A stretch of DNA of 10,033 nt from an uncultured Fibrobacter sp. (GTDB lineage Bacteria > Fibrobacterota > Fibrobacteria > Fibrobacterales > Fibrobacteraceae): NCBI GenBank assembly GCA_947306025.1, contig CAMZFJ010000036.1:1-10033 (forward strand). Direction: 5' to 3'. Both the position numbers and the translations under genes were made by a program. Below, in pieces: positions 1-5,236 of the stretch (its first letter is position 1; every line of letters starts with the position of its first letter). The notes beneath the pieces were generated by a model. The model ran no database searches, was not told the origin of the DNA, and worked only from the letters and a program-made list of their open reading frames with translations.

Positions 1-912
1 TACATTGACGATGTGAACTGCGCCGGCTATGCTGGTGGTAGTAGCAATCCTGGTGGCGGTACGAATCCGCCGAAAACGGGCACGACTACAGTTATTGATG
101 ACTTTGAAGATGGCAACACCACTGCTGAAAGTCTCGGCAAGGCTGCTTACTGGTACCTGTACGACGCTGGTGGATCTTTTACCAATACGCAAGATGCAAA
201 GGGCTCCTGGGATATGCTCGTGACCGAAACTGGCAATTCCTATATCGCCATGCAGGGCATTTCTGGCATTACTCCGGGTGATACGACCTATCCGTCCGTG
301 GGTATGGAAGTTGCCTTTGATGCCGGTACTCTTTCTGGCTGTACCGCAGTCCAGTATGATTACAAGGGTTCAGGCCATCACATGCGTGCTTCTGTAACTG
401 GCGTTAAGGCCAATGCTGGTTATGAACACGTTGCTGACGATCAGAAAATTTCTACAGGCTGGAAGACCGTAACAGTTTCTACCATGACTCAGCCGGAATG
501 GGTTGCAGATGCAGCTCCGAGCAGCATTGTGGCATTCTCCTGGGCCAAGGTTTCCAAGTTGACTTGGGTGGTTGACGAAAAGCTCACCGCCGCTAACCTC
601 GGAACCGAATTGGCAATCGACAACGTGAAGTGCGTTGGAACATTGCCTACTAAGAGTGCTATCCCGGTTGGCGCCGCTCGTGCTAACTTCAAGGCTTCTG
701 TCCAAGGCCGCACTTTGCATGTGTCTGTCGCTAAGGCTGGCCTCGTGAAGGTTCAGGTTATCGACATGATGGGTAACACCGTCGAAAGCCATAGCGAAAC
801 GGTTGCTTCTGGCAGCTTCGCACATGATTTCGGAATGATTCCTAGCGGAAACTATGTTGTCCGTGTACAGCAGGGTTCTGCTTCTCAGCTCCTGAAGATG
901 CAAGTCCGCTAA
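1..912 (+). CDS. Secreted carbohydrate-binding protein, 3' part, with C-terminal sorting-type tail
   Basis: The frame is open from base 1, so the gene starts upstream; the GTG at 13 is internal. Seen residues (numbered from base 1): 1-10 contain YIDDVNC, which looks like the last strand of a preceding beta-sandwich module. A Gly/Pro/Thr linker follows at about 12-30. A module of about 180 residues runs from VIDDFEDG (31) to LAIDNVKC (204), so its end repeats the ID-[DN]-V-[NK]-C pattern of the first. A beta-rich tail of about 70 residues (234-303) ends in LLKMQVR. The DDFEDG opening, aromatic residues and IDNV ending suggest a jelly-roll carbohydrate-binding module of the CBM11/CBM4 kind; this is inference. 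The tail resembles type-IX-secretion C-terminal domains, implying export and surface attachment. Any catalytic domain would lie upstream. It could instead be a non-catalytic adhesin. A terminator follows 24 bases after the stop. Confidence 0.85.
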   Translation, partial: YIDDVNCAGYAGGSSNPGGGTNPPKTGTTTVIDDFEDGNTTAESLGKAAYWYLYDAGGSFTNTQDAKGSWDMLVTETGNSYIAMQGISGITPGDTTYPSVGMEVAFDAGTLSGCTAVQYDYKGSGHHMRASVTGVKANAGYEHVADDQKISTGWKTVTVSTMTQPEWVADAAPSSIVAFSWAKVSKLTWVVDEKLTAANLGTELAIDNVKCVGTLPTKSAIPVGAARANFKASVQGRTLHVSVAKAGLVKVQVIDMMGNTVESHSETVASGSFAHDFGMIPSGNYVVRVQQGSASQLLKMQVR

Positions 913-936
913 GCAAACTGCTTTAAAATAAAAACG

Positions 937-966
937 GTCCCTTTCCTCACGGAAGGGGATTTTTTG
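937..966 (+). terminator. Rho-independent terminator of the carbohydrate-binding protein gene
   Basis: TCCCTTTCC (938-946) pairs with GGAAGGGGA (951-959) across the loop TCAC, giving nine pairs with one G-U. It is followed directly by six T (960-965). It sits 24 bases after the stop at 912 and has no comparable T run on the minus strand, so it serves the plus-strand gene. Confidence 0.9.
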
Positions 967-1000
967 TTGCTAAAAAAATGACAAGAATTTTTGATAAGGT

Positions 1001-1166
1001 GGGGGAGAAATCCCCCTGTCTTCAGCCCCGGCGGAAAGTGTCATCCTGAGGCGTGGTTCGACAGGCTCACCAACCTTGTTGGGTCCCTGAGCTTAAGCCT
1101 GTGCTGAGTTAGTCGAAGTAAAGGGCCAAAGTGGCCTAAGGGCTCCGCCCTTAAAAACCTGGATGC
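1001..1166 (+). repeat. Interspersed intergenic repeat, copy 1
   Basis: Shares ordered blocks with the copies at 2910 and 4996: the hairpin GGGGGA-gaaa-TCCCCC (1001-1016), CTGTCTTCAGCCCCGGC, GTCATCCTGAGGCGTG, a GTCGAAG segment, then GTGGCCTAAGGGCTCCGCCC and TTAAAAACCTG. TAAGGGC (1137-1143) and GCCCTTA (1147-1153) form a perfect seven-pair hairpin with loop TCC. The middle differs from the other copies, with its own TTCGACAGGCTCACCAAC segment. Similarity stops at about 1166, five bases short of the lyase stop codon, so the outer AATTGCGTGTT block of the other copies is missing. Conventional strand; the copy lies 3' of the minus-strand lyase gene. Confidence 0.8.
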
Positions 1167-1171
1167 ATTCG

Positions 1172-2872
1172 CTATCTTACAATAACTCTTTGCAGCCTTA
1201 GACCGCGTTTTATTATGTATGCGCCCGGCGTTCTTAATTGCACCCGTAACGCCTCGCTCATGGATTTGTCGCGCAATTGTTCTGCCGGTAAAGTTCCCAA
1301 GTAACGACCCTGCAAGTCAAACACCGTCGCCGGTTCCGTGACATCTGCGGAATGTTTGAAATTCGTTGCGATGGCAACCGTAGCTGAACTCGACGAATTG
1401 CTCGCGGAACTGCTCGAAAGTCCGTATTCAAACGCCCCTAAATCCGGTGCACTCCCCGCAAATGGGAACCCGATATCTTCGCCCTTGTCAATCGCACGGC
1501 TCCCGGCCTTCAACTTCAAGAAGTTTACATCCGGCAAGCTACCGTCATCCTTGCGTGGGCCAAGCATCCCCGCAATTGTCGAAAGATCCTTGCCGGTAAC
1601 CGTCATGCTCGGGTCATCGAGACTCACAAAATCATCTTCCGTCAAGTCGAGTTTCAAATTCCAAGTATTGTTTTCGCCCGCAGGGCAATCCATATAATGG
1701 TCGATGTTCTGGCTCGATATCTTTTCCCAGCAAGTCCCGATTTGCGATAGTTTGTTCGGAAAAGCAATATTGTTCTTGAGCACATGCGCACTGTCGCCCG
1801 TAAGCGGTGCCACTTCGGCCAAGCGGTTCCCTTCGGCATCGAAAAGCGTTGAAGCCATGCTGAAAGAACGATCGCCATTCATGTAAGAAGTGTTGTTGAT
1901 CCATTTGCTACCGACACCGGTGTAGTTTGCATAAAATCCGGACGCCTTGTTTTTCCACGCCACGCAATACTTGATGGTGTGCCTCCCGCCGCCCAGCGTA
2001 CTTTGACCCATCTTAATCCCGTAACCGTTCCCGTGCGACGGATCCCCTGTACCGTAATCGCTGTAGCCGTTCCCCATGGCGTAGCAATTCTCCAAAACCA
2101 CCGGGAATTCCTGATTGATAAAATCGAAACCATCATCGCTGTTCCACCACGCGCGACACCCGATGAACTTGGTCGTATCGCCTTGGCCAGGCTTCTGGTA
2201 ATGCGCTCCGAAACCGTCGGCGTTCTCGCCATCGCCCTGCCAACCATCCGGATCGTAGTTGTCATGCGCATCGCAATTCAAAAAAATATGACCGCCGCCA
2301 TCTGCTGCGCCATCGTTCGCAAAAAATCCCGGACCCGCATTGTGGTGACTTTCCATCTGCTCCAAGAAAATATGCTTGCTCGCATAAAGAAACACACCCG
2401 AATTAGAATTATGATTAATGGGAGTATTGCGAACCTCAAACCCCTTCAAAAGCAGGAACTTTGCCGCAATCACGATGGGCGAGGTGTACATCGCACCCGC
2501 AGGCGTGCCATCGCTATGTTCGATGCCCTCAGCCACAGGCAAGTTCGCGCCATCAAAAATCGGCCGTTCCCCTGGATACGCCAGATAATGAATCCGCTGG
2601 TCGTCGCTCTCGCCGCTTGCCGTCAAGAGGATTCCCGCCGTCATCTTGTACCGCGCGTAAAACACCGTATCGTGCAAGTCGTAAACGCCGCCGCGAACCC
2701 ACACCGTATCGCCCGCATGCACCACTTCATTCGCCTTGTTCAGCGTTGCAAATGGCTTGGCCATGGAACCCGCATTCGCATCGCTCCCGTCAGTCGCTAC
2801 ATAATAAACCGCACCGAATGACTGTGCGGCAGCCAAAGCAAAACCTAATGCAAAAGTGAACTTGTTAACCAT
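1172..2872 (-). CDS. Secreted polysaccharide lyase family 9 (pectate lyase-like)
   Basis: 566 residues. It would cleave polygalacturonate or related pectin by calcium-dependent beta-elimination outside the cell. The ATG at 2872 is chosen because GGAGGAG lies three bases upstream; an in-frame TTG at 2884 would put that site inside the gene. Residues 1 to about 21 are a signal peptide (K4, then an Ala/Leu/Phe-rich core). From 22, the YYVATDGSDANAGS opening is typical of right-handed beta-helix lyases. D219 (NADGF), D246, D247 and D250 (NSDDGFDF) and K287 (GYGIKMG) match in order and spacing the calcium-site aspartates 209/233/234/237 and base Lys273 that I recall for Dickeya Pel9A. A Ser-rich linker (about 486-498) precedes a C-terminal tail (about 515-566) ending in RVIVR, like the tail of the convergent gene. 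Exact substrate is not decided by sequence. Expression is probably monocistronic. Confidence 0.9.
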   Translation of the reverse strand: MVNKFTFALGFALAAAQSFGAVYYVATDGSDANAGSMAKPFATLNKANEVVHAGDTVWVRGGVYDLHDTVFYARYKMTAGILLTASGESDDQRIHYLAYPGERPIFDGANLPVAEGIEHSDGTPAGAMYTSPIVIAAKFLLLKGFEVRNTPINHNSNSGVFLYASKHIFLEQMESHHNAGPGFFANDGAADGGGHIFLNCDAHDNYDPDGWQGDGENADGFGAHYQKPGQGDTTKFIGCRAWWNSDDGFDFINQEFPVVLENCYAMGNGYSDYGTGDPSHGNGYGIKMGQSTLGGGRHTIKYCVAWKNKASGFYANYTGVGSKWINNTSYMNGDRSFSMASTLFDAEGNRLAEVAPLTGDSAHVLKNNIAFPNKLSQIGTCWEKISSQNIDHYMDCPAGENNTWNLKLDLTEDDFVSLDDPSMTVTGKDLSTIAGMLGPRKDDGSLPDVNFLKLKAGSRAIDKGEDIGFPFAGSAPDLGAFEYGLSSSSASNSSSSATVAIATNFKHSADVTEPATVFDLQGRYLGTLPAEQLRDKSMSEALRVQLRTPGAYIIKRGLRLQRVIVR

Positions 2873-2875
2873 ATT

Positions 2876-2882
2876 CTCCTCC
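2876..2882 (-). promoter_or_regulatory. Ribosome binding site that sets the lyase start
   Basis: Minus-strand GGAGGAG followed by AAT and then the ATG at 2872. This strong site favours the ATG over the in-frame TTG at 2884. Confidence 0.8.
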
Positions 2883-2895
2883 AACAGTTAGGTAT

Positions 2896-2901
2896 AGTAT
2901 A
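2896..2901 (-). promoter_or_regulatory. Possible -10 element of the lyase gene
   Basis: Minus-strand TATACT within an AT-rich stretch just outside repeat copy 2, placing a start of transcription about 16-20 bases before the ATG. No convincing -35 is seen at the right distance, because that position falls inside the GC-rich hairpin of the repeat. Promoter consensus for this phylum is uncertain to me. Confidence 0.3.
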
Positions 2902-2909
2902 ATAAAATG

Positions 2910-3141
2910 AGGGGGAGGTTTCCCCCTGTCTTCAGCCCCGGCCTCGTCATCCTGAGGCGTGAAACTGAGCTTGTCCTGAGCTTGTCGAAGGAAAGGATCC
3001 AGTCTCACTTTGCTAGGCCGGGTCTTCCGCCACCCCCTTCTCCGCACTGAGCCCGTCGAAGTGGCCTAAGGGCTCCGCCCTTAAAAACCTGGGTGCAGAG
3101 AATGCTAATTGCGTGTTTAAGGTCGCAAAAAATTGTGACCT
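2910..3141 (+). repeat. Interspersed intergenic repeat, copy 2
   Basis: Begins with the hairpin AGGGGGA-ggtt-TCCCCCT (2910-2927), then CTGTCTTCAGCCCCGGC, GTCATCCTGAGGCGTG, CTGAGCTTGTCGAAGG and AAGGATCCAGTC. The 68 bases at 3024-3091 match those at 5095-5162 with one difference (C/G in the loop of the TAAGGGC/GCCCTTA hairpin, 3067-3083). The outer end, GCTAATTGCGTGTT then AAGGTCGCA, forms an eight-pair hairpin with TGTGACCT (3120-3127 with 3134-3141, one G-U). The copy separates the regulator gene from the lyase gene and abuts the lyase promoter region. Confidence 0.85.
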
Positions 3142-3171
3142 CCCGTTTTTAATCAAATCGATATCTTTCAT
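3013..3171 (-). CDS. Short frame of 52 residues with strong ribosome binding site, running into the repeat
   Basis: Starts ATG AAA GAT ATC GAT (MKDIDLIKNGRSQFFATL) 37 bases after the stop of the upstream regulator gene on the same strand. The Shine-Dalgarno AAAAGGAG (3178-3185) lies six bases before the ATG, as good as any in the window. Only about the first 13 codons are unique sequence; the rest is the translated outer end of repeat copy 2, ending at TAG 3013-3015. No family is recognised. It may be a small expressed protein, or the 5' remnant of a gene in the regulator operon interrupted by the repeat. The translation signal is directly visible; that a functional protein is made is doubtful. 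Confidence 0.35.
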   Translation of the reverse strand: MKDIDLIKNGRSQFFATLNTQLAFSAPRFLRAEPLGHFDGLSAEKGVAEDPA

Positions 3172-3208
3172 TTTTATCTCCTTTTAACGAACATTTCATC
3201 AAACATGA

Positions 3209-4618
3209 TTACTCCTTGTTTTTTACCCAGTGACCTTTCTTTGACGCGCCTTCCCAAGCGTAGCCAAGTTTTTTGAGATCGCGTCTAACTGTAATTCTTG
3301 CGGTGTTCAACCGTTCTGCGATAGTATTTATCGAGATGCTTTCATTTTCTGCAATGTATTTTTCTATAAGAGAAAATCTATTTTGAGGCTCATTTTGAGG
3401 CTCATTTTGGGGTTCATTTTGAGGCTCATTTTGGGTAAGAATCCTGCCGTTTAATTTGGCTAGCGGGAAAGTTACCACCGTATAGCCGGCCTCTTCACTC
3501 CAGAATGGCTCTGGGGAACCTTCAGCCTTGCAGACTTCAATAATTCGCTTAACTCCCGAACCCCATTTTTCCAAATATGTGGTTTGGTACAGTACATTGG
3601 CTAAAACCTCGTTTCGCGGAAATGATTTATGCACTCGCTTGATTGTTTTAGGAGTCAATTGATGCGGCAGTAGCCCTGGGCTCTCTATTTCAATGCGGTC
3701 GTCATAGATGGCAATGCCGATAGAGCATTGGTAAATGTCATAATCTCTATGGCACAGGGCGTTAATCAAAGCCTCGCGTAGTGCTTTGACGGGAACATCG
3801 AGATGTTCTTCTCTCATAATACCCTTGATTTCGCCACTTAAAGATAAATGCTTGAAAAAGAACGCCATTCCCGCGTCTAGCAATTCAAAGAAGTTTCCGA
3901 ACGCCTGCTGGTTATCGATGAAGTAATCCTTATCCGTTCCTCTAAAACGCGCTAAGCGAACCTCGTAAAAAATGGGCTTTTTTCGAGAAAATAAAAACGC
4001 TGCAGCATTTCGCACCTTACCGTTATCAAGCAGATTCCATTTTTCCAGAATAACTTCGATCGGTTCAGAAAGCGATTCCTCGGGGATTCTGCGTTCTTCA
4101 ACACCGAGGCGGACGAGTCCGCGAATTTTCCGTTCATCCAAATCTTCGATAGTGATTTTGTCTGCTACACGCATTTCCCACGAGAATTGGTGCGGAAAGT
4201 TTTGCCGAACTCTTTCGTCAAACATGTCCCTAGGCATTACCTTGGTAACGCTCTCCAATCTGTAATACGGCTTCCCGTGAAAAGTATAAGGCTTTTGTCC
4301 ATAAACCCACGGATTGAACCTCAACACAATTACTTGAAAATTCGGTTTGTTTGGGATATCGACATATTCAATGACCGGACTGACTGCGGGCTCAATCCCA
4401 GCTAAAGCCTGAGCAATATCGCGGCGAGTCGATTCAGATACAATCTGACCCAAAATTTTTAAAGATGGGGATACCCCAAAAACAAGAATGCCACCATCGG
4501 AATTCAAAAAGGCACATGCGGAATGCATGCCTTCCCGAAGTTCACCTGTTGACTTCTTCAGTTCGATATTCTTCGTTTCATCTTTTGATATGAGTTGTTC
4601 TAATTCATTAAAGCCCAT
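3209..4618 (-). CDS. Schlafen-like AlbA_2 / GHKL-like ATPase / winged-helix transcriptional regulator
   Basis: 469 residues from the ATG at 4618, chosen because AGGTGA lies upstream and the conserved domain begins at once. An upstream in-frame ATG at 4720 has no ribosome site and adds a non-conserved stretch. Domain order: AlbA_2 (Schlafen AlbA-like, about 14-135, with NIELKKS, FLNSDGGILVFGV and YYRLESVTKVMP); a GHKL-like ATP-binding region with the N-box-like REALINALCHRDY (281-293) and YDDRIEIESPGLLP (305-318); then LEKWGSGVKRIIEVCK (349-364); a QNEP repeat linker (about 397-413); and a C-terminal winged helix (about 414-465, INTIAERLNTARITVRRDLKKLG). This is the usual order of COG2865 regulators, often called RecG-like helicases although no helicase motifs are present. 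It probably binds DNA and responds to a nucleotide or stress signal; its target is unknown. Neighbourhood suggests an accessory locus. Confidence 0.88.
   Translation of the reverse strand: MGFNELEQLISKDETKNIELKKSTGELREGMHSACAFLNSDGGILVFGVSPSLKILGQIVSESTRRDIAQALAGIEPAVSPVIEYVDIPNKPNFQVIVLRFNPWVYGQKPYTFHGKPYYRLESVTKVMPRDMFDERVRQNFPHQFSWEMRVADKITIEDLDERKIRGLVRLGVEERRIPEESLSEPIEVILEKWNLLDNGKVRNAAAFLFSRKKPIFYEVRLARFRGTDKDYFIDNQQAFGNFFELLDAGMAFFFKHLSLSGEIKGIMREEHLDVPVKALREALINALCHRDYDIYQCSIGIAIYDDRIEIESPGLLPHQLTPKTIKRVHKSFPRNEVLANVLYQTTYLEKWGSGVKRIIEVCKAEGSPEPFWSEEAGYTVVTFPLAKLNGRILTQNEPQNEPQNEPQNEPQNRFSLIEKYIAENESISINTIAERLNTARITVRRDLKKLGYAWEGASKKGHWVKNKE
3381..3433 (-). repeat. In-frame 12-base tandem repeat encoding QNEP
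   Basis: Plus-strand unit TTTTGAGGCTCA occurs at 3381, 3393 and 3417; the unit at 3405 differs by two bases (TTTTGGGGTTCA); a partial TTTTG ends at 3433. The unit encodes four residues, so gain or loss of copies keeps the frame. It forms the flexible linker between the ATPase-like core and the winged helix of the regulator. Confidence 0.9.
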
Positions 4619-4631
4619 AAATTTCACCTGT

Positions 4632-4898
4632 TCAAAATCTTGCAATAACACGAACGCTTGAATACGTCGTGTCGAGAGGTTTGTGCAAAATTGCGACAAA
4701 CGTGATTTACAAGGCCACATTGTGCCTTGTCGATTTTATGTGGATTTTCCGAGCGATGCTCGGGAGGATGATCTTGCGGTGTTGTTGGCGAGGGTTTTCC
4801 TCGGCGTTACTTGGCGCCCGCCTTAGCGAACGCACCCGAGCAGGTCGTGTTCCTGCCAGCTATCCAACAGCATCAACAAGAAGGTTGATGAGCCCCAT
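4632..4898 (-). pseudogene. Possible decayed small gene with two Gln-to-stop positions
   Basis: On the minus strand one frame runs from ATG 4898 to TGA 4634-4632 (88 codons plus stop), interrupted only by TAG at 4862-4860 and TAA at 4709-4707. Each interruption is one C-to-T change from a glutamine codon. The frame reads MGLINLLVDAVG, stop, LAGTRPARVRSLRR and on through EENPRQQHRKIILPSIARK to NVAL, stop, ITFVAILHKPLDT. No family is recognised. No ribosome site precedes the ATG, and the frame is open for nine codons before it. The last part overlaps the expected promoter of the regulator gene. The same DNA also has many hairpins, so this may be non-coding instead. Confidence 0.25.
4659..4688 (-). 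promoter_or_regulatory. Possible promoter of the Schlafen-like regulator gene
   Basis: Minus-strand TTGCAC (4688-4683) and TATTCA (4664-4659) are separated by 18 bases, a weak sigma70-like match. Transcription would start near 4652, giving a leader of about 34 bases before the ATG at 4618. Confidence 0.25.
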
Positions 4899-4926
4899 CG
4901 CGGATGCACGTACGGACCATAAGGTC
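4749..4926. other. Hairpin-dense spacer element, function unknown
   Basis: In the spacer between regulator and HEPN-like gene, perfect short hairpins follow one another: CCGAGC/GCTCGG (4749-4763), CGAGG/CCTCG (4789-4803), GCAGG/CCTGC (4840-4856), CATCAAC/GTTGATG (4871-4890) and GACC/GGTC (4915-4926). TGTTGTTGG (4780-4788) can also pair with CCAACAGCA (4864-4872, one G-U), enclosing two of these as a multi-branched shape; this competes with two bases of the CATCAAC stem. The stretch looks more GC-rich than the genes beside it. I recognise no known RNA class. It overlaps the decayed frame on the minus strand, and either reading may be right. Confidence 0.3.
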
Positions 4927-4995
4927 TATGCCGACTGTCACAGGGATTGTCGAAATAACGATTATAATATAAACAAACAGGATGATAGAGGCAAG

Positions 4996-5212
4996 AGGGG
5001 GAAGTTTCCCCCTGTCTTCAGCCTCGGCTTTCCCGCATCGTCATCCTGAGGCGTGAAACGCCGAAGGATCCAGTCACACATTGCATAGCCGGCTCTTCCG
5101 CCACCCCCTTCTCCGCACTGAGCCCGTCGAAGTGGCCTAAGGGCTGCGCCCTTAAAAACCTGAATGCTGAGAATTGCTAATTGCGTGTTCAAGGTCGCAA
5201 ATGCGACCTTGA
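4996..5212 (+). repeat. Interspersed intergenic repeat, copy 3
   Basis: Begins with AGGGGGA-agtt-TCCCCCT (4996-5013), then CTGTCTTCAGCCTCGGC, GTCATCCTGAGGCGTG, CCGAAGGATCCAGTC and the 68-base block at 5095-5162 shared with copy 2 at 67 of 68 positions. The TAAGGGC/GCCCTTA stem (5138-5154) is intact with loop TGC. The outer end carries the shared AATTGCGTGTT and the hairpin at 5189-5212. The 76-residue minus frame across this copy (4962-5192) is translated repeat, not a gene. Confidence 0.85.
5189..5212. other. Perfect stem-loop 24 bases after the HEPN-like gene stop
   Basis: TCAAGGTCGC (5189-5198) pairs fully with GCGACCTTGA (5203-5212) around the loop AAAT. It is the outer end of repeat copy 3 and the first structure after the minus-strand stop at 5237. 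No T run follows on the minus strand, so it is not a classical terminator but could mark or protect the 3' end of the transcript. Confidence 0.5.
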
Positions 5213-5236
5213 AGTTTTACCAAATTTATAAGAATA

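Noticed and set aside
370..903. 177-codon minus-strand frame opposite the carbohydrate-binding gene
   Set aside because: No ribosome site or recognisable domain; the plus frame has the domain and tail pattern and its own terminator.
1137..1153. TAAGGGC/GCCCTTA hairpin as terminator of the lyase gene
   Set aside because: On the minus strand the T run lies before, not after, the stem; it is a repeat component found in all three copies.
1979..2821. 280-codon plus-strand frame opposite the lyase gene
   Set aside because: No ribosome site, Arg/His/Ile-rich shadow composition, and the minus strand carries a clear secreted lyase with intact motifs.
2865..3047. 60-codon minus-strand frame in repeat copy 2
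   Set aside because: Almost entirely translated repeat, and its end overlaps the ribosome site of the lyase gene.
3381..3433. CRISPR-like array
   Set aside because: 12-base units with no spacers, coding in frame for QNEP.
3209..4618. RecG-type ATP-dependent DNA helicase
   Set aside because: No Walker A or DEAD-box motif; the domain order is AlbA_2, GHKL-like, winged helix, so the common 'RecG-like' label would mislead.
4749..4926. RNase P or tmRNA-like RNA in the hairpin-dense spacer
   Set aside because: A GUAACGCC-like string and GAGGAAA occur on the minus strand, but the conserved order and core of RNase P RNA are absent, and there is no tmRNA tRNA-like domain.
4669..5049. 126-codon plus-strand frame in the spacer
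   Set aside because: GTG start without ribosome site, Arg/Cys-rich, runs through the hairpin element into repeat copy 3.
4962..5192. 76-codon minus-strand frame in repeat copy 3
   Set aside because: TTG start within the repeat hairpin, no ribosome site; the whole frame is repeat sequence.
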